Source: Paragonimus westermani (lineage: Eukaryota; Platyhelminthes; Trematoda; Plagiorchiida; Troglotrematidae). From it: a stretch of DNA of 64,000 nt. Positions 47,601-60,534 of the stretch are shown piece by piece (the first letter of the stretch is position 1; every line of letters starts with the position of its first letter). The position numbers and the translations under genes were made by a program. Location: contig QNGE01000413.1 of NCBI GenBank assembly GCA_008508345.1, positions 62,001 to 126,000 on the forward strand, written 5' to 3'. Below the pieces are notes generated by a model that saw nothing but the letters and a program-made list of their open reading frames with translations, was not told the origin of the DNA and ran no database searches.

Positions 47601-50600
47601 TCTGTGATACGACATGCACATAACTAATACATTCACAAACTGTTTGCCGTATCTATTAGAAACTGGACGACAAGGTGTATCCGACTGACCACACTTCAGT
47701 ATCTTTTTCGCCTCACCGACGGTTGTGAATGGGCAGAATACTTAACGTGAAATAGCCCCAAGTGACATTGGAAATCTACACTTCACATTTCAGATACCTA
47801 AATTACATCGTATTAGTCAGTTCGCTGAAGTGTACTTACAGAACTGATTTTAGGTGGTCATGATCAAACAGGTAGAAGGTCATAGTTGTATTTCATCCTT
47901 CCATTCAACGTTCTAGTTTTCTGTACTCCTTTTACTCGACATCACAAAATTTCCATGTTGTCGTGCATCATTCTCATTGAGAGTGTCAACTGAAATCCAT
48001 ATATTGTTTTAATCAGTTCTAACAGTGATCAATACTTCATTTTTTTTGCTTTGATAACATCGACCAGTTTAATTTGAGAGTTATTTAAATGTATGCATTT
48101 TTAATATCACGATTTTCAATTAATCAGAGAAACTTGAGATATTTGCCACTGATCTAGTGCGTTTTCATTGTCGGCTCGTGCAAGCGATAATTTTAAACAG
48201 TTAAAATAACTTACCCGCCTTACCTTTCAAGTGTTTTATTAATTGGTTCATTCTTTTAGCTACGTTTAATTTATCAGTAGTATAATATTCTTTGCGAATA
48301 CCATGTTCTCAGCACACGTAGAGAAGGCTGCAAATAATTCAAGCATTTCAGGTTAGGTCCTCTTGAGTCAAGATGTTCGTAAATATGTGCTAGCATTCTA
48401 AGTACTTCAGATGGATTCTCGACGAACTACTTCATCAGTTTTTTTCCCAACGAAAAACCCTAGTACGCGGATTACTGCACCGTTTTAATTACAGTCAGCT
48501 ATCACACTAAATCGGCCACTTTCCTACAAACTGGCTACATCCCCAAGTGATCATGCCAAGTGTGGCATGTGGATTTTTTAAGCTTAATTCGAAGAAATAA
48601 CAAGAATTTCTGGTTATCTCTTTAATTGGCCAAAACGGTGTCTACCAAGTAAATCAATTTAAATGCACATTTTATCGGGATAGACCAGATTAATCCAGCA
48701 AACATTATATGACCGTTTGAGATCGCCGGTAGACTAACACGTGATAACCGTAGGCAAGTCGGTACAGATTTGAATGAGCAGGGTACAACTATGATTCGTA
48801 AATCCATGCTTTCTCGTATGTTATCAAGAACTGATAGGCAAGTATTTTTTCTGAAAAGCCATTGTTTGAAACTTTATCGCGAGGATGCACACATCAACTG
48901 AAAAAATGAGACATAAGCTACCTCCTCAGCCTTCATGGATGCATTCAAGGACATGACTCCGGAGTTGTTACGGAACACCTATTGATTCATTGGACTTTGG
49001 GATTGCGAACTTTTTGCTACAAAAGAACTCAGTAGAGTGATCTCTTCCTCACAATCATCAAACAATCCACACTTCATTAAGCAACTCAGTCTTCTGCGAA
49101 AGACCGTGAATTCACAGTATTCAGCCTGAGCCCTGTTAGTTCAAGCCGTGATACGTCATTGTGAATGATTCGCCCTACACAAGTTCGTTGGTTTCGTCTC
49201 TGCCTTTTCTCAACCTATCGGTAAATCACCAAGATATGTTCATCATTCCGGACTAGTGACTGCTGATTCTGATCACTGTTTCCAAAATTCCGTTCTCGTA
49301 ACAGCAGCCGTGTTGTGCTGTTTTCTTGAGTGTCCATGTTACCATAGGATTGAGCACCGACTGGTTAGATGGCCGAGTCTATATAGTCGTCATGCAATTA
49401 GTATGAAAATCATATCATAGTCTAGATCATATACGATCCTGTGGCTGTCTTGAAGTATAAATACCTTAAGCATTCAGTAGCGCTTATCCAATTTGCACGG
49501 TTTTCTCCCAGATCATTAACACTCAAGTCCATAACCTTCAAGACGAAATATACATGATTTTCAAGCTAAAAATTGCCTGAAATGATCTTGTAGTGGTTTT
49601 AATCTCGGTTCTGTTGAAAGGAGCTCTTTAACAAATGAGACGTATTTCAATTCCATCATATAGCTTATGAACGATGAAAAATATGGGAAATGAGCACCAC
49701 TAGTTTACAACAGTCAACAGTGAACTTTAACGGGTACCAACATTTTGCTGTTGTTATGATGTTGACTTCATTTGCCGATTTAAAATGACTTTGTTGACGT
49801 CCACCAAAGAACAAAGTTAACTGTTCATACGTGTGTGTCGCTGCTGGCCTCATTCCACTACAGTCACTGTAATGAACGACCGGGGCTTGTGTTAAAATGC
49901 CACTTTCTAACAATAGCGTCAGCATCGTAGCCACCTGCCAATCCATCACCGCCTGTTACATGCGGCCGATTGGGAATTTTGCCGGCCTGACAACAGAGAC
50001 ATTAATGTCTGCCCACCACAAATGCTTATGCACACATGGAAGATTATCATAAATTCTGGCACCTACTTTTTGAAAAATCAATGTTAAATACCGCATAAGT
50101 CTGAACTGGAACACCTTGGACAATTCTTAATCACAAATGACCAAACATGAGTAAAATTGTTTAACTTCCTAATACAAATATCGACCTCCCACAGCTAAGT
50201 GCAAGTCAGAAATTTTACACTACACCACTTACCTCTCGAAAACATGATTTCGCACCCTGTTGAATGCATACAGCAAGGAAGCTTAGTTATACAGCAACAA
50301 CATGAACAGACATTGCAAAACACTAAACCGGGTTCACACTCAACATACGTAGGTTGTCGTGTCCAGTTCCTTACCAAAGGACCGTGAAGGTCCTCCTGCA
50401 CACACAGTGAGGACATCTTTTATTGATTATGACCCCTCTACAATCCGAAGCAGTACCTGATTCTCCGTCACATAGCGGATGCAAAACTTCTCATTTATGT
50501 TCTTTTTGTCGATAAATTTACAAATGGCGAGCAACTGACGGTGTGGACTGTCTGCGGCTGGGGTTGTTGGTGAGTGGCCACCTACCTTGACGAACAGAAC

Positions 50601-53600
50601 AACATCCCCGTGTGCGTGTGATAATCGAGGCTCCCATGACACACGTTTGCAGAACATAAGCTATAGTTTCGGGTCCGCCAATCTGAACGGCACGACTAGA
50701 ATCAATCGCGAAGGTCCCGACTACATTATGTCATTGATACAGCAACTGCTAATCAGGAGAACCCCCGTGGTTCTGTTACACCGCGGAACGACCAAGCGAA
50801 CAGAGTTCATCTGCAACGATCTCTACGCAGTACTGTACCTGAGCCGATTATGAATGAAAGATACTGATATCCAGAAAGAGAGCTTTTATCGTCTTAGTCC
50901 GAAGACAGATTACAAGCGTAGCTCTTGTGTATTTATAGCTCATCAAGTAACCTTGTGAATATTGTTCAATGGAGCACATGAAAAGCGTCCCAGGTCATAA
51001 AGCAGTGAATTAGCGTCCAGTGTGTTAATCGGCGCGAGAAATGAAAAGGATGGCGCAATAATTGCGCGAAAAAGAACAATTCGAACCTAAAAAAGTATTA
51101 AATGTACATTACAGGGGTTAATTGTACAGTTTTCGGGGTATTTGACATCCCCGACAGATTCAAACAGTTGAAAAACTTCGTGTAATTGGTACCACACTGT
51201 TTCGCATTGTCTATTCACCTGCTATCTGTATTAATACCTGTACAGTTACGTATGGCTACAAATAAAACCGTAACTGTAGCCATAGCTCGCGAACCTTTGT
51301 TTCTGCTGTCTCGAGGCTAAAGTTGGGCTCGAACCCGTTCGTTACTTGCTCCCACGAGTTGGATTACTACAGTGCGTCAGAAACAAACTTGGAGATAACG
51401 ATCTGATGAAAATGAATATAGAGTAGCTTTTGATAATTCTCCGGTCTCAAGTCAAAAGAGCTTAAAATTTCACTTCTGGTATGTAACAAACGACTGGACG
51501 CTGTTTTGGATTGAAAGGGTGATAACCAGCAACGGGATTACTGTCCGTTCGCTTTTTTGTTGTACGAAATACAATGCAATAATTGTAATTTCCACCTCAA
51601 AGTTCAAGGTGGCAAGTGAGGCAATTCTCATTCGAACACCAGATTGGGAGGAAGCAAATAGACAAGATAGCAGACAAATTCTACAGCTTTACTTACTTTG
51701 GTGTTTATTTAGACAATACTTATGGTATATGGACCTAACGCACAGCTTCTATACTTCTCCATTGTATTTTCGTTATCCAGGTAAAAAAGAAATGGGAGAA
51801 TCTTGTGTCTAAAACAAAACGCAAATTGCGAGCTGGACATATGACACCCGAATTTGACTGGAACGAGACGAACGCAATCGTCATGGAATTTCTAACGCAG
51901 CACAGTCCCCTACTCCAATTTCGATATGCCAACGCAAGAGCTGCGCTAGAAAACCACTCTACTGGACACTGTCCCCCTCTTCCCGCCTGTGCTATCTCCG
52001 GTCCTGAATCACTATTCACAGGGTTCAATTCAAAGCCTAATACAGAATCCATTTCATTTCCCACTTCTCTCACTAGTCTAGTTAGTTCCCATTGTGCAAC
52101 TTCGGCACTGACTGATACGCGTCCACATGCGTCACGAGCAAGTCCGGATGCAGATATGAGAGATGTTAAATGTGAATTGCTCTTATTTGGAAATTCCGCA
52201 GAGTCACCTCCCGATGCGATAACAGAACAACATCAACAGACATCAACGGCATTCACCACCGCCAACGAATTACAAAACAAAGATTTACAGGAAATGCAGC
52301 CAGTGGAGAAAGGGAGGAGTGAAGCGATAAGTTCGTAAGCGCTTGTTCCTGTTGTATATTCCGGTAGAATGATTTGATTTTTGCACAGAATACAGAGGCA
52401 GTCAGTCTCCTTAGTTCAGAAAAGATCCATGTGAGAAAAATCCAGATTTCGGATGGCTTTGAACCAGGAACAGAAATAGCATATCCAGAGGGAGCAAGTG
52501 CTGTACCAGCTGAACTACGAAGCCACTTCAGAAGATCAGGAATTTCATATCCGGATTCAGTTGCCCACGCAACCCATTTGTTCACATGCAGTCCGCTGAA
52601 TGACCCAGCAGAATGACTGCTCAGGTGGGATTTCTCAAACATTTCACGCCGGAATCCACCAAAGCCACCGATGGGCATTGAAATTGTATCGCTGATCTTC
52701 TGGTGTGGCTTCATAGCTTAGTTGGTGGAACAGTTGCCGCGTCCGGGCATGATTTTCCCGCCACTGATTCGAATCCAGTCGAAATCCAGATTTACCTCAT
52801 TTAGGTCACTTCTAAATTACCAAATCTGTTAACCACTTATCGGTCACTTTATTGCTGAAATTTTTCCACAGCTTTTGTTGTTAGTGATTGTCACAAAACC
52901 CTGAAGAAAATACACTGTGCACACAGATCAAATCATCGCGGTTGATGTATATAATGGCGCATAACACTCAACTGATTCTCGGCAAAGCTGGACCAGTATT
53001 TGAGTTCTCATGTTTTATGTCACAAGGTGTTTGCTCGCCTGTGATTTATTAGGGCACACAGACCTGTGGAGGAATATTTGACCTAACCGAGGATAAGCCT
53101 GCGATTTTGTTAATAACAGACATCTCCACTGTTAAAATACTTCTAGTTCAAAGCAGGTTCTTTGAAATTACTTTTCGGACTTTATAGTGAGTTACTGTGG
53201 CTTTGCCTAACTCCTGTTAGGTGCATACGTGATTGTGGTTATGGTTGTATTCACCAATATAATGCTTACGGAAAACGGACACACACAATGATCCACCTTC
53301 TCGAAACCAGACTTTCGGTTTATCCCAGCCATCTTCATCGAAATTATATGGACCCAGCTGTATCCTATCACAATCGCGAGTGCCAAGTAATCGACCTCAT
53401 GAACAATGAATTAGTGTTAGCACGATCATCCATATACTTATTTGGCACATCACCAGTTTACGATCACCGGTTTGCAAAAATGTTTTGTTACGTTCCCTGG
53501 CTGCTGCACTTTATTTTTGCTTAAGCTGAATTCGATCAGCCCGCATACATGGATGCATCTAATCTGACCTCGGAGGGAGAAAACCTGATTGACATACTTT

Positions 53601-56600
53601 TCTGCAACCCCAGCGGCTAGGAACCTGTGTGTCAAAACTACCGTCCTGCCACTTGCTCGCTGATCTCGAACTGGATTCCCTAGCGTGCGTGATGCAGATG
53701 AGATCCAATAGACAGAGACAACCTTTTGCGACGTCGATGGCGATCACTGTGGAGAAGTGCTTGCAACGACTCCTCTGAATTAGCTGATAAGCCGAATAAG
53801 CAGCTCATTTAGTCGTTGAATCTTCACACAACAGAAAACACTTATGGGCATTTGAACCTTCAATGTTGACTGAATCAATGTATCCATCAATTTCAATTTA
53901 GGTCGGGTAAAGGAATTACTTTTACGTCTCAAAGGGTAGGATTTTGGTCATCAAAGTTATCACAGCAGTGCTAAACAACAGTTATGTTTACGTTGTTATA
54001 CACTCATTCTTTCAGTCACCTGTAGGGAAATTGGTCTTGGAATCAACACAATTGTGGTTAGATAAAAAAACGTTGGGGAAGTCGACGTTTTGGTGTGACC
54101 CTGTAGCAGCTCATTAGTGGGTCTTGTTACTTAATTAAGGGGTAGACATGGAAATAGTGTATGGTTGTTGTCCTTGAGAATTCTGTCAGCAAACTGCTTC
54201 TGTGCTCTCGACCGGGGCTCAGTGATAACATGTGCGCGTAATTCTGCTGTTTTCTGTCAGAAAGTTTATGAATTTGTCAAGGAGCTTCAAATCTTTCTTT
54301 GGAAGACCATGAAAATTTGTACAAGAAGAGTATGACTGATGAGGAAGTATGAAGGCTTTAATAAGTTTATAACCAGAGTGACTAGGGTAGAAAGTGGGTT
54401 AGGATAAGGTATAGGGAACGGCTTTTCTTGAATTTTGTGTGAACGCAACCCATATGGAGAGGCCAATTCATATGGTAGCACAAATTAACCCCCAATTCTT
54501 CGAATGCACAGCATTTGAGAACGGACACACTGGCCACGTGATTCCACACACTGTTTCATAAGTCGTTTGTATCGATCGTTCTCAGCAGAAAAGAGCAAAA
54601 ACTGACGTTTTTTGAGCCACACACGGAGGGATCATAATCGTTTGACCACTCTTTTAAAACAGATAGGCCTTACTGCAATGATAGTGAATTAGAAGTGCCA
54701 GAAGAAAGTGCGTTTGAAATAGAGTTACCCGTGCGCTTCCTGTGTTGATTGGTTACTAGACTGGGTGTTTTGTTAGAGGTTGTACTAAATGAATAGCGTG
54801 GTTTTTCATTCAGTATGATGCACGTCTTCTGACAATGTTTATATGACTAGAGCAGGTGATGAGGAGGTTACTGGTAGATGATGGGACCAGTTCTGCCTGT
54901 TACGTTAATTAAGATAGCCCACCCTTGTGTTTGTTGGTTAACCAATGAATTGTTGCGTTAGACACCCAGGTATTCGAATTTATCCTTACAAAATACAAAT
55001 CTGACAGATTTCGGTTGTTCACAATTCTTTGACGTAGGGTAGACCAGCGCACGTCAACTAATCATGATTGTTAAGCGCCCTTTTATCACTTCAGGTTCAC
55101 AAACATTCCAACCAATCAGATCACTTTGAAAGTTGTGTCACTTCAATGACCAAAAATGAGTGTGCTTATAAGGTACAGGGAGAATATCGGAGATTTAACC
55201 TCATGACTCTGTTGTTAGCTCACTCGGAGACGACTGTTATAAGTTCAATCGCAGCTTTCGGATTTAGTAAAACTGCTGATCCAGCCACTCCCTAGAACAA
55301 GCTTAAGAATCAAGCTTAACTCTGGTGAAAGCACATCATTAGTGTTCATCCTTCCTTCAACCAGGGATGAAGTCATGATCACGTGGGTATGAACCGAGCC
55401 TGTCATACCGACCTCACGTTGGGCGTGATCGAATTACCATCGCCACAACTACAACCACATTGTGAATAGGGCCCAGATTTGTCACTTATCTTAAACGAAG
55501 TAACTGTCGCGTTGACTGAGTCGGGAATGCTGTCATTCGACCTAAGACGATAGATGTACTTTATTTCATCTAGTCCGAAGTGAGCTAGCACAAAGGTTTA
55601 TTCGAACGCGAAGATTATGATTAAGTGTAGATGGTGTTCAGTTTGTAATATTCCAAATCCTTGAGCTTTCAGTTGAACTCGTCGGGCAATCTGTTGATTG
55701 ATGTTGAAGGAGCCCATGGGCGGAACCTAGGCCTTAATGCGGGTCTTAGTGTTCTATGCAGTCAGTAGGTAGATTGCACTTGCCCTGGAAGCAGACACTA
55801 TTTGGAGCTGTGCCTGTCTTGGATGGTGTACTGTGCACAGATGTGGAGACGTGCTCTGTACATGCAACTCAAATGCAGTCGTATTGGTTGAAACACACGC
55901 AGTCAATGCAATGCTGAATACGTACTGGTCAAAACGAGCCACCTGACTGGCAGACTACTGTGAGTAAACCTAGGAAAACGCAATTCGACAGCCTGATTGC
56001 AGAAGTTATACAACTGATACCGTACATTATATTGGACTGTTTTGGGCACTGCATTTTGCTTTTTTCCCAAATGCATGACTTTTTACTACAAGGTAACTGT
56101 CATTGCAGAGGACGAACAAGCCTGCAGTTCCAGAACCATGCATATGGAAGGAGAAGTGCACAAACCCTCTGTGGACAACGAACGCCTGTTTGTTGACTCG
56201 GCGTTCATCAAGTTTAGGACGATAGAGATATGGGAGAATTGAAACAGAGGTGAGGAAACCCCTAGTTCGCCAGTTCAAGAGGAGAATGGAAACAAGTGGT
56301 ATTGAATGCGCCAACATGGTTACGCCCTTCAGTATGGAAAACGGAGTTCATATTGACGTATTAGGTTGGTTAAAAGATTCTTAGAGATGAAGGCGGTTAA
56401 CCGGCTCCGAAGAACTCTTGGCCTTACGATAACAGTGGATGAGAGTAGGATACAATGTATTTCTACCGTGAAAGGTCAGGCCTTACGGAAGATCAGGGTC
56501 ATATGGCCACTAGATGCTGCTGTAGTCCTGAGAGATCACGGTCTTCCTGCCCACAAGTATGTGGCAATTACAGCGTTTGACGGTATTTCTGTTCTTCTTC

Positions 56601-58738
56601 TATGTTGAAAACCAGCCAAGACAAGTGAGTCTCATTCCTGCATTTAGTTATACCGTCAACTTTCCAGTCATATCGAGATTCAATGGTTGTGGGACATTCG
56701 TGTCACTGGGGTTATCACACTAATGAATATGATACCTCAGTTGAATGGTTCCCTGCCTGGAGAGTTTTACGATGGTTCAAGGGAGTTCATCATGTCAAAC
56801 AAGAAAGGCTATCCGCTTTCCTCACTTATCCTTGTAATGTGTTGAAAACACAGCAAACTGGTAATTATGAGCAGCCTCCCGACGCACCACAACGCAGCAT
56901 AGCTACATAATAGGTCGGATAGCTCCGAATTAAAAGTCAGTGGTATGATGGTCAACCCAGTGCACACGAATATGTTCCTGATTTTTATAGTTCACTCTGA
57001 ACACTTCACTCAGTAACGTGCATTTGACAATTCCGACAATGCTTAATCAGACGATAGGGTTCACAGGACTATCTTCCACGTCCGATAAACGTCAGAAAAA
57101 GCAATCGAGAGGATTGGAATTTATACGGTACTGTTTGACAAAATCACAATAAAATTGATCTCTCACCTTGATCATGAATTAACCGGATGTGCGAATTAGT
57201 CAACAGAAAAGCATGCAAAATGGATTAACCAAATGCGAGTCTGCACAGAGCCACCAATCAACAAAAAGCGAGCTCATTAGAACTATCGGGTGCAGATGAA
57301 GGTGAGAGCATGTCAAACATTACTACGAGAGAAAGTTTTCATAGATAAGCAACAGTAACAATGAAAAGGAGGAAACAAACATTTTATTTGCAGTTGTGAT
57401 ACAAAAGTCATCATGATTATTTAGTGCACATAAAAAACACAGAGAAAGACAAATTTGGGATCGACTTTTCACGAACAAACCAAACAAGCCTTAACGAATT
57501 CATCACCCCGCATCATACCAAACACGAGATGACAAATGTGCCACACGAACTTCAACGGACCCAACAACATTGCTCCATTTGTTTACCAATGACAATCTAA
57601 GATTTATTATATGGTTTATTGCTGTACTATCCCATTTTGTTCAGGTGGTCACTACTGTAAATCTGACTTTGTCAGTCAGTCGATCAGTAAGTTGGTAACT
57701 CATATGGCGTGTGTCGACCGCATTATCAATTGACCATCGGCCTCATACTTTTTGGGGCAAGGTTTGGTCCTGGTCATTAATCTCTAATCGCCTCAACGAC
57801 TATAGATTATCATCAAGACGACAAAAATAATTACATTGAGAGATACAGACAATTCGTTTATTTTCATCAGTCGATTACATAAAAAATTCAGTTAAGCACA
57901 TGACAACGAAACAGTGAAATGAACAAAAATCACATGGGTGCAACCAAGGTTCACTGCCACGGTAACGAAATTGATCGCGTCAGCAACTTTTGCCAATAGA
58001 AGACCGGTGGATGACGTTTGATTAACAATACCTTGGAGATCGCCAACAACCTAGGGTTGCGTTTGTACAATAGGACCGTGGACGAATTGACGGGGTCAAC
58101 CGCATCACCTGTTGCAATTAAGTGTTTCGCGATCGAAGACGTCGGATTTCCGTTCAGGTGCTGGTTTGCAGTAGATGCTATAGATTAATTCACCTCAGAG
58201 TATGAGCTACGGCTGTCAAGATCGATATGTACGTTCTCCTATTTCGACCCAAACTGTTAAACAGCATCCCTAGTCATTTTATTGAGTGATATGAAACCAT
58301 ACGTACTGTTTTTCTAACATTGATGAAAAACCACCTCTCTTCCTCTTTTCTGTCCACAGATTCAGTGGTACGTGTGTTCCCAGTCTGAGTGCAACATCTA
58401 GCCACAGCTCAGGCATTAAACTTAATTGTTTCGACTCAGCGACCGCTACTGCCCTCGGACCCCTTCACCAGTCCTTGATAAATCTGGCACCTATCGGTCC
58501 GAATTTGGAGTCTACTTTACAGACACAGCTGTTGAACCAGCTGACCAAAGAACATCAAATGCGGGTTGACATACTAACACTTCAGAAGCGTGCTTGGGAA
58601 TTGCAAGTCGAATTGTTACAGGTTGAGTTGAGTAGAAACAAAAGGCATGAATTGTCACAGAACACTGAAACTTGCAGCGGCTTGACAAACAACAATACGG
58701 AAGGTACTAATCAACCACAATTCAATAAAAGTGATTAA
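44184..58738 (+). CDS. Myb/SANT-like DNA-binding protein, three-exon gene (join 44184-44627, 51781-52334, 58360-58738)
   Basis: Spliced coding length is 1377 nt, giving 458 residues plus a stop. The start ATG at 44184 has A at -3 and an in-frame TAG at 44172. Residues 17-27 are glutamine rich. About 89-166 match the Myb/SANT-like (Myb_DNA-bind_5 type) pattern: an acidic first helix, then RRAWEEVAG, PRRTADQ and, after intron 1, VKKKWENLVSKTKRK. The middle, about 175-330, is Ser/Thr/Pro rich and low complexity. About 382-431 form a Leu/Glu/Lys coiled coil (RAWELQVELLQVEL). This architecture is typical of MSANTD/NAIF1-like nuclear proteins, some of which derive from Harbinger-type transposon partners; which of these it resembles most is inference. 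Intron 1 is GTAAGT...CCAG in phase 0 and intron 2 is GTAAGC...CCACAG in phase 2; the frame stays open through both. No other host gene is visible nearby. Target genes are unknown. Confidence 0.85.
44628..51780 (+). other. Intron 1 of the Myb/SANT-like gene (7.15 kb)
   Basis: GTAAGT to CCAG. Contains a SINE-like copy near 45745-45915 and otherwise AT-rich DNA in which I recognise nothing. The longest open frame is 46479-47066 on the minus strand (195 aa), with no family I can name and no splice context. It could be chance or an eroded element. Confidence 0.75.
45745..45915 (+). repeat. SINE-like repeat, family B, in intron 1
   Basis: Box B-like GGAATTCAACTCTCAG, then GTGACAAGCATGTGCACTAC, TGATGAGCTTTAGC, CGAAACTCGAGTCCAATGCT and a tail with TGAATGCGAAAG. 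Sense orientation relative to the host gene. Confidence 0.55.
51781..52334 (+). CDS. Exon 2 of the Myb/SANT-like gene
   Basis: Begins right after the acceptor ...TTATCCAG, in phase 0, with VKKKWENLVSKTKRK, the third recognition helix of the domain. The rest (residues about 165-332) is Ser/Thr/Pro/Gln rich with no recognised fold, plausibly a flexible linker. It ends at a GTAAGC donor at 52335, leaving two bases of a serine codon completed by exon 3. Unspliced, the frame closes at 52336-52338. Confidence 0.83.
52430..52575 (-). repeat. tRNA-derived SINE, family A, in intron 2
   Basis: In minus sense, GGCTTCGTAGTTCAGCTGGT (box A about 52506-52517) and CCTGGTTCAAAGCC (box B about 52455-52468). 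It lies about 100 bases after exon 2, antisense to the gene, and faces the next SINE. Confidence 0.6.
52695..52810 (+). repeat. tRNA-derived SINE, family A, in intron 2
   Basis: CTGGTGTGGCTTCATAGCTT with box A-like TAGCTTAGTTGG at 52713-52724 and box B TGATTCGAATCCAG around 52766-52778, then GAAATCCAGATTTACCTCAT. It is oriented opposite to the copy at 52430-52575. Confidence 0.6.
57940..58170 (-). mobile_element. Penelope-like element, C-terminal fragment
   Basis: Minus translation gives SSIAKHLIATGDAVDPVNSS, then KRNPRLLAISKVLLIKRHPP and RSISLPW. This is the conserved end of the PLE GIY-YIG domain and tail. No upstream RT is recognisable. It lies in intron 2 of the Myb/SANT-like gene, antisense to it, with its nearer end about 190 bases before the exon 3 acceptor. 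Confidence 0.75.
58360..58738 (+). CDS. Exon 3 of the Myb/SANT-like gene (C-terminal coiled coil)
   Basis: Follows a strong polypyrimidine tract and acceptor (TTTTCTGTCCACAG, AG at 58358-58359). Its first base completes the serine codon split by intron 2. The frame is open to TAA at 58736-58738. It encodes a short Ser-rich stretch and then a leucine-repeat helix with RVDILTLQKRAWELQVE, a usual C-terminal dimerisation coil in SANT-like proteins. An AATAAA occurs at 58724, too close to the stop to be a convincing poly(A) signal. Confidence 0.8.
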
Positions 58739-59719
58739 AATAGCTGAAGTAATATTGAATTCTTTCCAAATTTCTCTTCTCTGAATAGTCAGAGTGAAAC
58801 ACTTGTGGGTTGTGTATAGTACAGCTTTTTCTGATTTCCCTACAGCAAAACAATTTGAATATCCATTTCCTGGTTTCCGTAGTTCCACTAATTAAATTCA
58901 CTACTCGAGTACATTGTTATGCTCATCAATTAGCAACGTTTTGTGTCCCTAGATTTTTATGTCCGATATCAAAAAAAGCCTGCTTTTGTTTCAGAATTAG
59001 ACAGGCGATACTTTGTTTATGTGAATGAATGGTGTAGCTTATAGCATGTCACAAAGTGATGTCAGTGTCAAACATCAATCATCGAGGGTGGTCCGTTCGA
59101 ACCCTTGTCTCATGGGATGTTTCTGTCCAAGTTTGAATATCCGGCTGACGTGTGACCCAGTTTATTGCTTTTCGGAAAAAAACAGTCATCAAGGTGTACT
59201 TTCGTTGCTGAGCTACGTAACATCCCGAGTAGTTCAGGCGGAAATTACGTTTTTCACTAGACCGCTATTTTTTTAGGAACCATTGCACCACTATGCTCAT
59301 ATACGTACGGATAATTATGAGTAACAAACTTGAAAACGCAAGTACACATTTTTGGTTTGAAAATCTGTTAGCTTCGAGAAATTGGACCATCCTCCAGAAA
59401 CTTGAACATGGGATACTAACCTCAAAACTCCGCGTTTATCGAGTCAAAACAGAGGAGAGACAGCAAGACATTAACATTTCATTAACGTGAAACCAACAAT
59501 TTTCATACAAACTGCACATGGCAACGAAAAAATGAACGAACCAATCAGATAGTTTTGACATTTCGTGCGCTAACAGTGTACTTAGTTCGAGTGGGCAAGA
59601 ATTTCGGAGAACACTTCAACAAGCTCAGAGATGATGTATTCGGTCGAGGTTGACTTCTTATCCTTCCAGGTATTACTGCATGAGAATGTTGACTTTTTAT
59701 GCGGTTTTATTTCCACTCA
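58739..59719. other. Unassigned DNA downstream of the Myb/SANT-like gene
   Basis: Would contain the gene's 3' UTR. No clear poly(A) signal was fixed. Short frames here look like chance. Confidence 0.35.
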
Positions 59720-59995
59720 GAATGCAAGCTGTACGTTCCATTGGATTTTCTGAAGCACCTGGCTTTGTGATTGTACGGAAAACATTTAGTTTGAACTCGG
59801 TGTGAGTTGTAGACAGATTGACGATGTAGCTATGGGTAACCCTTCGGGTTTTATATTGACAGATGTGTTTTTGGGAGTGCTTGAAAAGCTATTTCACAAA
59901 AGGGTTTCTAGTGTCTTGTTATCAAAACATTACGTAGACGACATTCTAATGTTACTGGGTGCTAAGTTACTGCATTTTATAACGATCTGAACTTC
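59720..59995 (+). mobile_element. Penelope-like element, RT palm fragment
   Basis: The frame at 59802-59990 reads CRQIDDVAMGNPSGFILTD and then KHYVDDILMLL, the PLE motif B and motif C boxes (YVDD codons 59931-59942). Just upstream, a shifted frame gives LYVPLDFLKHLAL, the usual preceding helix. Motif B has PSG for PLG. Neither end of an element is visible. It lies about 1 kb downstream of the Myb/SANT-like gene on the same strand. Confidence 0.75.
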
Positions 59996-60534
59996 AGTCA
60001 TCCAAACATCATTGTATCTCGAGAGAACAGTGTGCATGAATTATCTAATGCATGAGTAGTGCTAATTCTAGCCACAATAAATTCTCCTGCTTGAGTGGCA
60101 GAATTCCCGGGTTGTTTTATGTTAGCCTTTAATCACACCTTAAGGATACTACCATTTGTACCCTCTGGACGATTTTTGTGTTTGGTAAGACATTGCCGAT
60201 TTTCTGCCATGAACATTTGATCACCCCGGTGTGGCAGGTAAACATGAGCATCTGTCGGTTGCGTTCTTGGTGATGACGGTGGGTCAGTGGAGCAGACCAC
60301 AACGGTACCGTTTGAGGTACGGTTTCGTGCTGGTGGAATGTCACTTTCCATCTACAACATATCTCTCTTCCACTCATAACGTTCGAGGTTTCAGTTTATT
60401 TGTCGTGGCAATTTTGATTACGTATGTGATTCCTGTCGTATCAAGTATATTTAGGTAACAGCTGCATACAGTCAAGGGGGAATGGCATTTAAAATCAAGG
60501 CAGTCTTTCAACTAGCTTACTGGCTCAAGTTTCG

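Larger units (their letters stand above)
52335..58359 (+). other. Intron 2 of the Myb/SANT-like gene (6.0 kb)
   Basis: GTAAGC to CCACAG. Holds two oppositely oriented tRNA-like SINEs just inside its 5' end (52430-52810) and a PLE C-terminal fragment (57940-58170, minus) less than 200 bases from the acceptor. The rest has only short, unconvincing open frames, including 53162-53524 (120 aa, +), which I do not recognise. Confidence 0.75.
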
